Under the pieces are notes generated by a model. It was not told where the DNA came from. It saw only the letters and a program-made list of their open reading frames with translations, and made no database searches. 64,000 nucleotides of DNA, from NCBI GenBank assembly GCA_022818135.1, contig JAFMSR010000008.1:29668613-29732612 (forward strand), written 5' to 3'. Position numbers and translations under genes: made by a program. This document shows, one piece after another, positions 1 through 12,060 of this stretch; position 1 is the first letter of the stretch; each line of letters begins with the position of its first letter. The stretch is from Saxidomus purpurata (lineage: Eukaryota; Mollusca; Bivalvia; Venerida; Veneridae).

Positions 1-92
1 AGCTTTATTTTACAGTCAAGCTAAAATAAATTAGTATAAAATAAGCAGCCGAGTGTCAAGAACGTGATGCTTGGAGAAATCCTTGATAGGCT

Positions 93-3000
93 ATTCTTTA
101 TATTGTAGAGGATTATTTTGATCGTACCACTTTTACTCTGTGAAAGAATTTGTGAGAAGTTCCGTCCGAAAAGTGTTTACACCAACTCCTAAATTTTGCA
201 AGTCACCATACTTATTACAACAAGAGCTGTCACGCGTAACTGACGAATGACCCCGAAGTGGTGACATTTGAATTTCATTCTTTTGCATTACTACATTTTG
301 TATTCATTGCCAGATTTACCTGTATTCAAAGTTTGGTACAAAATCATACATAAGAAAGTATACACTATGAGCTTATATGAAGGATCCTATAAATTTTGAC
401 CTCCAAGTGCAACATTGTCCTGAGGGTAGGACCCTGGACTTGTGTGTGACACTTTGCCTTAATATGGTGGACATCTGTAGAAAGTTAGATTAAAATCACT
501 CTATGCGTGGCAAAATTTCAGCCCAGACACGACCACCTGCACACTATAAGCATATACATGTATGTAGAACCACATAGTTCCTCATTAATTTGAACTGCAA
601 GATGACCTTGACCTTTGGACTAGAAAACTGGGTCCTGCACTCAACACCTAATATTAATATGGTGGATATTTATGCCTCGTTATTTCAAAATCCCGGCCAC
701 GACCACCGGTATTCTATAAGCGTACGTAAATACGTAATTTATGAAAATGACATGTGTTATACAATACAAGACATACACTAAACATACCAAACATAACACA
801 TGGCCCAATTTGCTTGTAAGTCACCTAAGTAAACAATGCAAATACCACATGATATATAATACAATGAATAAATATCTTGTTCTAAACAAAAGTAAATGAA
901 TTAAATTATTTTAATAATAATTGCAATAATCAGTTATGTGTATGTGTTTTAAAGTTAAATGGGGGTTGCACTTACACTTTCAATATACATTCGTTTCAAA
1001 ACATATCATGATATACATTTACCTATACAATGATACAAATAAAATTTGCATATGTTATCTCCATTTGCTCATGGGGAACTATAATGACCACTACCGATAT
1101 CACAAAAATCAGGGGAATTAAGTCAAATTCCATGTGTCATCACGGTGTCTACAGAGTTACCCATCTTTTATCGATATTTGCGAGCGTGTGTGATTTACAG
1201 GGCCATAAAACCAGTCACGTGTAACTGCGCCTGCCAAACTGGAAAAATCAATATATCGTTGTTTTTTTAACCTAGATTATTTATAGCCTAAGGGAGATGT
1301 GAAAGTTGAAATGTTACTAATTTAGGTAAAATTTAGGTATTGTGTTTTTTCTTCTGACTATTATATACCGAGCGATATCACCTTATTTTCAATAAAAAAA
1401 ATATGAATAAAATTGTTTCAAGTGGGAAGCACAATATCATTAAAAACGTGTTTATAAAATTTAATGAATTTGATCATATCTAATGTAAAATGAAATGCGT
1501 TGAAAATACGAATCCAGTGATACTAGTAATAATAATTGTTGACAATAGTAACAGATCGAGGAACTCAAAAAGCTGTTACACTCGTTGTTCTTGACATATT
1601 TGAATGAATCTAAAATGTGTTCATTGGAGAACTTAAATTGTCGACTGACCTCTTCGCACGCGCGTTATTTTGTTTGTTCATGTCAACAAATACCTTATGA
1701 AAAATTTAATGATGGACATGGAATTCAAGAACATGCGTGCACGGCAAATCAATTGTTACTGGGGCATGGGAAAGACACGATGCTTTTTTTAAATGTAGAC
1801 AACTTTAAATGTCATCCTTTACTAAGTTTGGGTCATTTCCAATTTAAAAGTCTGCCACATATCAATGATTTGTTTATATACATTTTTTCACACTAAAAGT
1901 TACACTGTTAAAGGAGGAAACAAAATTTAAAAACAAATTCATTTCTTCGGAAAGCTTTAAAAGACAAAACATACGCGAATTTAGACTGCATCTGTATTGT
2001 GCAAACAAAAGTGGATCTTCAAGACATTCCCTTTCTACACTACTTCATAAAATGACATTTTCACCTTCCTATCAAATGAAATCAATTGGCGCTGGGATCA
2101 AAGAATAGTGAAAACCACTGTTTCAATTTAGACATGTATAAAATATGTCTCTGTCCAAGTGATTGAAAAAAGAAAAAAAAAACATAAATAGGTTTTTTTA
2201 AACATTTTACAAACTTTAAAATTACGTGAATGATAATAGTATTATTAATAAAACATACGGGTCTTGTATATAATATGATGAAAAGTTATATGAATTATCA
2301 TTGTATAGTTCTAGAATTCAGTAAAATATATTCGTTTCATAGACATATTTTTTCTTTTGAATCGGTATATGAAGCATAAAACAAAACCCAATATACAGCT
2401 TAAAGTATTTTATTACGGGTCATTATAAATGTTACGTAATGTCCGGCCATAAAACACTATAACCGAGCAGAAGGGTCAATCAGCGCGACAGTTGGAAAAA
2501 TAAAATATACATATACACGTTTCAAAAAAACAGAAAAAACGAACATGTTTTATTATTCCTTTTTTATTGAAATGATATCACAATGTTTTATTCTGTTCCG
2601 TTCGGGATCGTAAAAAGTTGTTATAGCGTATGCGCTACGCTTTTCTTTTCAGTAAAACTGGCACATTTTGCGCGTTTTACTATAATGAAATGACAGTTGT
2701 GGTTTTAAATTTAAAACATGCAAAATTAATGAAGTCTCAAAAAAGGCAAAAATCATTAAAAAGGGGAAATGTTGTATGTGATTATGCCTCTATGATTATT
2801 AAATAACTTCATTAGTTTAAATTTCATCACTAAAGAAGTTAATTATAAACATGTATAGTAAAACACAGGTGTGTATTAGCCTTGTATGTGACACTCTGCT
2901 ACATGTTTGAGCGGTTCAGTGGTCTAGTGGTTAACGCTCTGGACTGGTATCCAAGGGTCGCAAGTTCGACCCCGCACCTCTATTAACAAAACTAATGCTC

Positions 3001-5950
3001 TTACGGATGAGACCTAAGACCGAGATGTATTGGTGCTGTACATCGGGCATGTTAAATAACGAGGGACTGTCTCTTGAACGGGACGCGTTCTGTATCATGC
3101 ACTATCCCCCGAAAACTAAAACAACTTTAAAACTCTTCTGGGGGCGTTGGTAATATGGATTATCCGGTACCAACGATAAAACTATACAATAAATACATAC
3201 ATGCGACATGCTGGAATCTTATATAGCACCGGCCGCGGCTGTATATAATGTAATTAACTTGTGTAAAAAAATACTTCTTATCCAAAAAATTATATACTGT
3301 AAAATGTTTATAAAAGCTTCAGAGGGTACAGACCGATATATTATACAACACTGCGTATGCAAGAAACGCGTGTCCGTGAAACAAAGACAGGAAATTACTT
3401 TACCCGCAGGCAATATCCAGATAATAGACAGGTAAAATGATTAAGGGTCATAAAACTGATCCACTTTAACCCCATTCAAGTGTAAAGAAATTTGAATCGT
3501 TGTCAATTTGTAATATCAATTTAAATGATTATACCTATTTATCCTTATTATGATGCATTTGCTTTACTTATAAATGTTAATGAAACATGTAATTCAATTC
3601 CATTTACAAGTACCGTGTGAAGAATAAGAGTAACAATCGCGTTGAAAACAGTCTTACATTATTTTAATGAAAAGACGTGAACAATAATTGACAATATACA
3701 TTGAACAAGTAATATCACCTGTGCCCTGATGACACTACCCCTACCCCTCTTACCCAAGGTCGATCCGGTCACAAGGTTTTGTTTGAATTCATAACTATTA
3801 TAACACTTGTATAAGTTCAATAATTATGCTTTCAACGACAATGTACTTAATGTTTTATTTATATGTTTTATGAAGTTGTATTTGGGATACAAATCAGTTA
3901 ATTAGTTTTATAAACATGCCCTTGGTAATATTCGTGAAAAATAGTTATTAACGTTGATCAGGCGAATTAACTTTAAAAACATACTAAGTGACAAACTATT
4001 AGTATCGGCGTTAAAAGAATGTGCCTCACGTAAAATGCCGAGTACTGCCGAAGCGGTAAATTCTTATTTAAACATAACAGGTTAGTTGAGTTAAACTTAA
4101 AAAGGACTGCAAATATATCCATTAAACATAATTATTTTTATATATCTAAAAAGTAAAATGAAATATCAAGACATCGTAATAGTGACATTTGTTCTGTTAT
4201 TTTAGCAAAAAGGTGAAAATTTGAATTAAAGTGCAATATTTGCACCTAAACTGGCATTGTTTCGCGTTTCCACTATAATTCAATGCCCGTAAAAACGGTC
4301 GGTAATGGGTTTTAAACGTAAAAAGGACCATTGATTTAATACTTTAGATTGACAAAAAAATATTCATGAAATGGCAGACAAATTAAACTAACATTTGTGA
4401 TAATGACAATTTTTTTATGTTAAACAGAAAGAAAGTTATAACGAGTTATTTAATAATGTCCTTCTTTACCCTTTGTAAAAACGCATATCGGTTTTCCAAT
4501 ACACGATGGTTAAAATAGTTGGGGATGTTTCAGAAAGGCTTGAGACACAATTACGCACATTTTCTATAATATGATCTTACATTTATAATAATGTATAAGT
4601 TTCAACTAATCACTCGTGCTACAAAATTCATGGTCATTTAAAGTGTCATTAAATGTTTCAGAGTGTATATCAGCACAATATGAACAGTTACAAACAAAGT
4701 ACTTTTCATCTGCAAATTGTCTTTCATCACATAAATTACAGTCTGTTTTCATGTTTTTCATTAACAAATCGAACAGTTCTAATTCTTAAAGGTAAAATAC
4801 AACACTTTAATAAATCAAGCATAGTTATCACAGTACTTTTCAGATTTAAACATACATATTCTTCAGTTTGAAATGTCTCCTTAAACGTAACATATGTACT
4901 TAATTTACGCAAAGATCTTTCGTTTTCTGACCATACATTTGAGTAGAAATTATCAATTCGCAAATTTATGAAATTGACATTTATTAGAGTATAATTCTCA
5001 AACTAATTCTGAAGCGCTGATTTCGTCATTATGTCTTTAATTTCACTCGACCAATTACTTTAGCACTTTTTCATTGTCAATCGCGAACAGTTGTCTAGTT
5101 AATCTGACGTTTTCAAATTTAAGTAGTCTGTTCCAGAACCGTAACATTAATGACTATCGTCTCTACATAAATAACTATGCAGAATCCAGCCAGTACCATC
5201 TGAGATGGCAAATAGCGGTACAAAACGATTTTGCACACTAACGTTTATAATCTCATAACCCCATACACCTGCTAAATAATCTATAATCGGTTTAATGCAT
5301 ACAAGAACAAGTTTTCCAAACGTTTGAAAATAAACTCTTTCATAATATCAAGTTTCGTGATAACTTTTACCAGTGCTGGTCCAGCGACTTTTCCTAGTAT
5401 TTAAAAATTCGTTTAAGTCACAATATAACCGAGTATTACAGTTAAAATTTATATTACTCAACAAATTACATGTAAAATTATAACTGTACGCTTTCTCGAA
5501 GTATTTTTCAGAATTAAATGTTACATGTTTTTAGATTTAATCGTTTCGGAAATCAACGGTATCGAACACTTTGCTCAGCTCGGGATCAATTCTATAATAT
5601 GTTTTGTAATTTTGCGCGCGTTTTCATCCATGGAGATAGTGTGTGTGCCACGCGTCCCTTGTTTGTTTCAGTATTTTAAGTATTCCAGAAGCTGAGTCAA
5701 GTCCGTAGTGCTGTCAGTTACAGCAAGTTCATCTACATAACATGTTTTTCTTCAAAGATCTGGATTTTACATTTGCATTTGAGCTAATGGTGTCGTTGTT
5801 ATTTTTGTTAAATGGTGAAACTATTTACATTGTTTTTTCGATGAATTTATGAAGTTTATCTATACGCTAACAGCACGTTTAAATGTTGAGTACATGCTTC
5901 ATTCCACAAAGGATTGTAATGTTACTTTGCAATATTATCATGTCCACATA
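93..5950. repeat. Segmental duplication, copy 1, left part
   Basis: Two blocks here (about 93-1080 and 4522-5950) align by eye, with many substitutions and small indels, to the continuous stretch 43040-45055. Anchors include TTCTTTATATTGTAGA at the left, TCAACTAATCACTC in the middle and ATCATGTCCAC at the right edge. The 1080-4522 interval has no counterpart in copy 2, so it was inserted here or lost there. The duplication continues at 36688 into IRG copy A. I see no convincing coding sequence in this part; short open frames do not align as proteins between the copies. Confidence 0.8.
2909..3203 (+). mobile_element. tRNA-derived SINE
   Basis: A tRNA-like head of about 70 bp carries an A box (TGGTCTAGTGG, 2920-2930) and a B box (AAGTTCGACCCC, 2962-2973) at normal tRNA spacing. 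It is followed by about 220 bp of unrelated body and an AT-rich tail with AATAAATACATA. The long body makes this a SINE and not a tRNA gene. A clear target-site duplication was not found. It lies in the segment absent from duplication copy 2, so it may have arrived after the duplication. Confidence 0.75.
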
Positions 5951-5982
5951 AAGATCATTCCTATAGTCTGAAAAAAACAAAA

Positions 5983-6355
5983 AAACAAAAATAATATCAA
6001 ACAGGGAATGCCACGTACCAAAAACGCAGCCTCCCCAAAACGAACCCCACAGCACCCAGAAGTGCACACCACCAACACACACACACACACGCACACGCAC
6101 ACACACACGACACACACACACACAATCATGTACACACACACATATACACTACCAACACACACTAGCAAACAAAGCAAACACACGAGGACAAAACGAACAA
6201 TTAAAGGAACACAGTGGGGCACCGCCTTGAAAAAACGTATGTACTCAATGCCTTTGCAGAAGGCAGAGCACCAAGAGAAACACCCTTAAGGGCCCGACGA
6301 AACAGGCCAGAGGACAGAAATCAAAACAGTTTCGTCCCAGTGGGATTTAAAAACT
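5983..6355 (-). mobile_element. (CA/GT)n-cored element, copy 1, internally deleted
   Basis: It starts with the fixed end AAAACAAAAATAATATCAAA and the conserved stretch through AGAAGTGCACACCACC, then an interrupted CA tract, then the conserved block ending at GCACCGCCTT. It jumps from there straight to a block (GTATGTACTCAATGCC to CCCAGTGGGATTT) that also occurs, inverted, at 62211-62335, so about 230 bp seen in that copy are missing. The strand given takes the GT strand as sense because the fixed end would then be the 3' end. The copy sits at the left edge of the DNA that splits the segmental duplication. Confidence 0.8.
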
Positions 6356-6621
6356 GCCCATCACAGAGTCCTCCCCCTCTTCCGTCAGACACAATCAAAG
6401 AGGGAAGCATAGCGTCCAACTGTAAACGGGTTGAACACCAAACATGCGGTGTGTCTCAAAACAGTTGGGTCGTAACCTCTTTTAACAAAACGTTTTATAA
6501 TTTTAGCAAATACAGTTGGAAAATTGCCAAAACAAAGAAGTAAAACAAAAAGAACAAATTGATAAGTCGAATAAAGAGCAAACAAAACCAAATAAAGAAA
6601 AGAAGAAAACAGAACATAACA
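6356..6621. other. Flank of copy 1, probable further 5' part of the element
   Basis: The sequence continues beyond the part shared with the 62.2 kb copy and may belong to a longer version of the (CA/GT)n element. No second copy is present in this window to confirm it. No gene seen. Confidence 0.35.
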
Positions 6622-6927
6622 AGTAATGCTCTGGACAAGGAAAAGTCACAAAGGGCAATAACTCAAAATGGAGTTATGGTTCTTGTACTCTGCACTTTCC
6701 CTCATTGTGCTAGACCATTGTATGAGGTTGTATTGAATTCCAACCAGTAGTTTTTAAGTCATGCCCCGGACAAGGAAAAGAAACAGAGAGCAATAACTCT
6801 GTAATTACTCAAAATGGAGTTATGGTTCTTGTACTCTGCACTTTCCCTCATTGTGCTAGACCATTGTATGAAGTTGTATTGAATTCCAACTAGTAGTTTT
6901 CAAGTTATGCTCCGGACAAGGAAAATG
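6622..6927. repeat. Tandem repeat, about 140-bp unit, just over two copies
   Basis: Units begin at about 6631, 6767 and 6912 with GGACAAGGAAAA, and share GGAGTTATGGTTCTTGTACT and TTGTATTGAATTCCAAC. The second unit carries about 10 extra bases. The array stops at the direct repeat that flanks the next (CA/GT)n copy, so that copy inserted at or beside its edge. Confidence 0.8.
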
Positions 6928-6937
6928 CAACCGACCG

Positions 6938-7230
6938 CCAAAAAAACAAAAGTAATATCAAACAGGGAATGCCACGTACCAAAAACGCAGCCTCCCCAAA
7001 ACGAGCCCCACAGCACCCAGAAGTGCACACCACCAACACACACACACACACACACACCACCATCACACACTAGCATACAAAGCAAACACACGAGGACAAA
7101 ACGAACAATTAAAGGAACACAGTGGGGCACCGCCTTGGAACGTTCAGTGGCAAAAACACCATCGGGGAGCTTAAACCGGTTTATGGTGCGCACCCAACCT
7201 CACTCTTACCCCCACCATGTTCCAAAGTTA
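6938..7230 (-). mobile_element. (CA/GT)n-cored element, copy 2, with 10-bp flanking direct repeat
   Basis: This near-complete short form runs from the fixed A-rich end, through the conserved block, a short CA tract, the CGGTTTATGGTGCGCACC block and on to CCCCCACCATGTTCCAAAG. It is flanked on both sides by CAACCGACCG (6928-6937 and 7231-7240). That is the best target-site duplication seen for the family and it defines both ends of this copy. Confidence 0.85.
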
Positions 7231-7240
7231 CAACCGACCG

Positions 7241-7542
7241 ACCGACCAACCACCGGGTGACTCCTATAAACCCAACTAAACTTCGTTTCGGGGTAAGAAA
7301 AAGAAGAATCTGACTGTAACAGTAAAATCAACACCAAATCAACAATGAAACACAAACCAGGCGACCAGAATAAATCCAAAGAAAAGAACATAACAACTAC
7401 AACGAAACTTGTGAATAGAGAAAAAAAAACACAAATTATCTGAAAACACTATCAATTGACCACAACCAAGAAAAATTATCCTTTTAGATCCAGACTTCAA
7501 AATTCCACGAAATACGTTAGAAACAAAGAAACATGCTCAACA
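7241..7542. other. Spacer without recognised gene
   Basis: AT-rich, A-biased sequence on the + strand. No gene or second-copy repeat recognised. Confidence 0.5.
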
Positions 7543-8201
<659 letters not shown>

Positions 8202-8312
8202 CTATATATCATAATTTTATGTCATTATTTGTGACAAAAATTCACACTGAATAACATATTTAACATTAGTGACTGAATGTTCTGTCTCTTACTAGTGGTC
8301 CACTGGACTTTA

Positions 8313-9404
8313 CTAAATGTCAATATCATTGGGCTTCACTTTGTACTTATGCAGTTCCTCAAAACAAGGGATCTTGACTTTTTCATCTTTTTCTGTTTCA
8401 ATGTATACATTTCCATTAAATGTCCAAGACCCTTTCACATTTGTGCCGCTTTGCTTTTTAAGTTGTCTGGCAGCATATGCAAGGTCACTTCTAAACTTAG
8501 TTAGATCTTCATTTAGGTATATGTCCTCTTTCTTGTCTTTCAGGGATTTTCTGCACTTTAGAAAGTCTATTTTTGCCCTAAATGATGTAAACTTTACTAT
8601 GATGTCTCTTGTTTTGTCATCCTTTTTTGGACCTACTCGATGTGAGTTATCAATATCACTAATTTGGATTATTGTATCTGCCTTTTCAGCTATGTCTATA
8701 ACTATCTGTGATGTATTCTCACCTGACTTTTCACTATAGTTACCTATTCTGACATTATTCTTTCTACTATATTGTTCAGCTTCTTCCTGCTTTTGCAGCA
8801 AGTTACCTTGTGTCATCTTCATTTCATGGATTTCTTTTTTCAGGTCGTGTATCTCTGTTGACAGTTTCTGTGTGGCTGATTCAACATTTGCATGAACTAT
8901 AGCCATTATCTCTTCCTTTAGGATTTCCTTAAGAACAGTTGCTATTTTGACTATGTCTATATCAGACAAGCTTGATGTAGTTGCTTGAATCATAGGAGAT
9001 GCCATCAAATGAGGTGGTAAAGAACCATGCATATGTGGCATCATCTGGGGTGCCATATTAAAGACAGGGGACTGAGCAATAAATGGCATTTGTTGGAGAG
9101 GACTATGATTGGTCTGACTAGGTGGTTGACTAGGTGGTTGCTCTGACCCATCAAATCCATCAATGATGTTACACTGACTGTCATTATTTGTGATACCATC
9201 CATATCTAGAGGTTTACTACTGAGGTACTCTTTATCTTTTGACGAATTCGTTTGTTTATATTTTTTCTCACTGTTTTGATCGAAATCAGGGGAGGTAACT
9301 TTTCTCTTTGTGGATGCAGATCTGCTTCTTTCAGTACTTAGAGATTTCGATTTACTGTCTATGAGGCTATTTCTATTATTTACTTTCAGTGGCTTTGGAC
9401 CCAT
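8313..9404 (-). CDS. LINE ORF1-like protein (coiled coil plus RNA-binding domain)
   Basis: This 363-codon frame starts at MGPKPLKV and ends at KPNDIDI. The first 110 residues are polar and low complexity with basic S/K/R patches, a proline- and methionine-rich stretch follows (PPSQPPSQ), then a helical, heptad-like segment (about 150-215), then EQYSRKNNVRIGN and a mixed alpha/beta domain containing SHRVGPKKDDKTRDIIVKF. That order (disordered N-terminus, coiled coil, RRM-like, C-terminal domain) is the L1-type ORF1p plan, an RNA-binding chaperone of LINE particles. It lies head to head with the plus-strand RT fragment that starts at 9735, so the two are probably one 5'-inverted insertion and not a working bicistron. 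No intron signals were looked for beyond the open frame. It could also be a captured ORF1 from another LINE lineage. Confidence 0.7.
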   Translation of the reverse strand: MGPKPLKVNNRNSLIDSKSKSLSTERSRSASTKRKVTSPDFDQNSEKKYKQTNSSKDKEYLSSKPLDMDGITNNDSQCNIIDGFDGSEQPPSQPPSQTNHSPLQQMPFIAQSPVFNMAPQMMPHMHGSLPPHLMASPMIQATTSSLSDIDIVKIATVLKEILKEEIMAIVHANVESATQKLSTEIHDLKKEIHEMKMTQGNLLQKQEEAEQYSRKNNVRIGNYSEKSGENTSQIVIDIAEKADTIIQISDIDNSHRVGPKKDDKTRDIIVKFTSFRAKIDFLKCRKSLKDKKEDIYLNEDLTKFRSDLAYAARQLKKQSGTNVKGSWTFNGNVYIETEKDEKVKIPCFEELHKYKVKPNDIDI

Positions 9405-9734
9405 TACACTTTACATGTCTCGTTTGTATGTTTTAAAGTTGATTGATATTATTGATATTATGAATGACTATATATTCGGATAGTTGGATTCAAATGTCAA
9501 CTTTATCACTGATGTATGACTAGGTTCTGTCTATACTCTGCTTCTTACATATTATTTTATACGTTCAATTACTTGATTTTCCCATGTTTGTATACAAAAT
9601 CTTTTGAAGATGGAAAGTTTTAACCACTTTATAACATTTTTATTTCTCTTCAAGATTTTGAATGTTGTTACCGGAAGTCGGCTTGATTTCGTCTGGGTTT
9701 TATTTTATATTCCCTAGCTCATAAACATCTATGT

Positions 9735-11211
9735 AAAAAACGTAGAAAGTTGTATGTGGCTTTTGTTGACTTTAAAAAAGCTTTTGATAGTGTCGATAGA
9801 TCTAAATTATTCATTGTACTTGTAACAAATGGTGTTAAAGGCCGTTTGTTGCAATCTATTAAGAGTATCTATGACTCAGTTAAAGCTCGTGTCCGTAGTA
9901 ACTCGGCCTATAGTGATGTATTTGATTGCCCTATAGGATTGCGTCAGGGCTGTAATTTAAGTCCAATTCTTTTCTCCTTGTTTATAAACGAATTATATAC
10001 TGCTCTAGCAAATAGTGGCATTTCTGGTATACAGCTGACACCAGATCTTGTACAAGTCTTAATATTGCTTTTTGCCGACGATGTAGCTTTAACTGCAGAT
10101 ACTGTAAATGGATTACAACAACAATTAAATATCCTATCTAATTATTGTAATGAATGGAAAGTAGTAGTCAATATTCAGAAAACTAAGATTTTGGTTTTTA
10201 AAAACGTTGGACCCTTGTCTCAACATGAGAAATGGGTGTATAATGGTGACCAAGTACAAACTGTTCATGGGTTTTGCTACGTTGGATTGTTATTTAGTAA
10301 TAAGCTTTCTATGTATAAAATGGCAGAAAATGTGGCTAATAAAGCCAAAAGAGTCCTAGTGTCCATATTATCATCATTAAATCACTTAATGCCAATGTCA
10401 AAAGATGTGTTTTTTAAATTATTTGATACGAAAATAGCACCTATTTTGTTATATGGATCTGAATTATGGGGGTTAGATTATATGTATGATATAGAAAAGG
10501 TTCATTTATATGCATGTAAAAGGTTTATGTCAGTTCCATTAAAATCGTGCAATGCAGCTGTAACAGGAGATTGTGGAAGACACTCTATGCAGATACTTGC
10601 CTCTAAGAGATGTATAAAATATTGGCTGAAAACTTTAACTATGCCAGATTTTAGGTATGTTAAAAAATGTTACCAAATGTTAATATATTATGACAGTCAA
10701 GGGCACACTAATTGGGTTTCAAAAGTTAGGCTTCATTTATATTGGAATGGTTTCGGTTATGTATGGGAAAACCAAGGTGTGGCAAATCAAAAGTTATTTT
10801 TATTTCAACTAGAACAAAATTAAAAGATCAGTATTTTCAGGAGTGGTCGAACGAGTGTAATACAAACGCAAAATTAATTTCATACACAAATTTTAAATAC
10901 ATTTTTAAATGTGAGAGATACCTTGATATTTTAAATATAAAGAAATTTGATGAAACATGATAAAGGAGAAACGAATGTCTAGAGTGTATATAGTAAATAA
11001 TAACTTTATATGCATAATCTGTAATTATCAAAAATATGGCTATTTTTCTTGCTTTTTTTCTTGATATGTTATTCATTTATTTATATTGAATGCATACTGA
11101 TATTTATAACCACTGTATCCATTATGCTATTATGTATAGACGTATAAAATGTTTATGTGTATAGGCTGGAGGCCTGAATCATAATAAACGATTTGAATTG
11201 AATTGAATTGT
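9735..11211 (+). mobile_element. 5'-truncated LINE with 3' UTR and (TTGAA)n tail
   Basis: The element begins abruptly inside the RT domain, at KLYVAFVDFKKAFD. It runs through the RT and a frameshifted C-terminal part, then about 240 bp of AT-rich 3' UTR, and ends with AATAAACGATTTGAATTGAA, a short tail of repeated TTGAA. Short-period tails of this type are common in non-LTR retrotransposons that insert by target-primed reverse transcription. The sequence immediately after the tail is the KMT5A-like SET exon. Confidence 0.8.
9750..10823 (+). pseudogene. LINE reverse transcriptase fragment
   Basis: The frame of 357 codons contains RT motif A (FVDFKKAFDSVD), the GLRQGCNLSPILFSLFINEL block, the catalytic FADD box (about residues 108-111; YADD is the commoner form) and the thumb motif region KTKILVF. 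APILLYGSELWGLD follows, which is conserved in Jockey/CR1-group LINEs. The start given is simply the first ATG after the truncation; the coding sequence is open upstream to about 9735. After the stop at 10823 the next frame (about 10760-10960) continues with SNECNTNAKLISYTNFKYIF, so one frameshift separates the C-terminus. No endonuclease domain is present. It cannot retrotranspose by itself. Confidence 0.85.
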
Positions 11212-11215
11212 TGTG

Positions 11216-11418
11216 AATGTCACAGTGTGAAACAGCTGAAAGGCCGACTTGTAAATCATGACAGAAAGAACCCGACATCATACCCGAAAGTCCATATAAT
11301 AGCTGGAAGACCGCATATACTACTGTACACAAAACGAAAAGTGACACGTGGATGTGAGCTGACATTTGACTATGGAATGCACCACGACAAGCACTCGGAC
11401 GCGATGCCTTGGTCATAG
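11216..11418 (+). CDS. KMT5A-like SET domain, terminal exon (partial)
   Basis: The frame encodes GRLVNHDRKNPTSYPKVH, then HILLYTKRKVTRGCELTFDYG and ends at DAMPWS plus a stop. It matches the C-terminal half of a SET methyltransferase domain, most like the H4K20 monomethylase KMT5A (SET8): the GRLxNHx motif, the RDI-like strand, the ExxFDYG tyrosine motif and a short tail ending in PW. The usual NHS is NHD here. A splice acceptor (AATGTCACAG) just before TGTGAAACAGCTG is plausible, so this would be a last exon, with the rest of the SET domain outside the recognisable sequence. The LINE tail abuts it within about 15 bp, so upstream exons, if any, have been displaced. It may be host or element-borne; it lies close to a repeat also found beside the Mutator-like element at 27.8 kb. 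Confidence 0.55.
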
Positions 11419-11830
11419 AGTTAAATCTGGTATTGTATATTTGTTGCATGTGTGTCTGTATGCTTAGTTTAATTAATATTCAGTGTTGGTGATTGAAGCG
11501 ACCGAAGAGTAATAACGACTCTAAGAACCCCGCGTATTACTTTTTGCCAGAGTTATTACAGTTTATTAAGTTTTGGAAGCCGGAGAGTGACGACTGCTCG
11601 AAGGAACGGTCTAAAACGCGGATGACTTAAGCGGACGATATAAACAAAGAGTGAAAAAGCGGGCAATATAGAACATATAGGGAAAAAGCGGACGCCTTTT
11701 TTGACTGGTAATTGTTACTTCTACTGTTTGCGTGTGGAATTTTTTTTTACATCAATACAGTTAATAACCCTTTGTATGAAAGTTTTAAATTGTTTGATCA
11801 ATTCCATGTCGGTAGCTTTAATCATTTAAT
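11419..11830. other. Non-coding flank with CGTCCGC-family repeat, inverted
   Basis: About 11604-11705 is the reverse complement of 27822-27900, with shared pieces such as AAAAAGCGGACG, AAAGAGTGAAAAAGCGGGC and GGTCTAAAACGCG. The rest shows no gene. Confidence 0.65.
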
Positions 11831-12060
11831 TTGACAGAACAGAACAGAACAGAACATCTCTTTTATTCTCTCAATACATGTACACACATGCAAATATGAG
11901 GCATTTACAACAGATAATAAGATATATTAAGAGGCTACTATATATTAACACATTGTAGGTGCAGTATATACCATATAAACCATCAATATTGTTCTCATAT
12001 TTCAGTTAATACATGATAGTCAAACATTATATTAATGACAATAATCGGCAAATATAGATA

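Noticed and set aside
2909..2980. A functional tRNA gene
   Set aside because: Only A and B boxes match; the body continues as a SINE and no clean acceptor stem pairing was found.
8317..8739. Plus-strand frame antisense to the LINE ORF1
   Set aside because: Shadow of the coding frame; composition and length fit antisense of ORF1.
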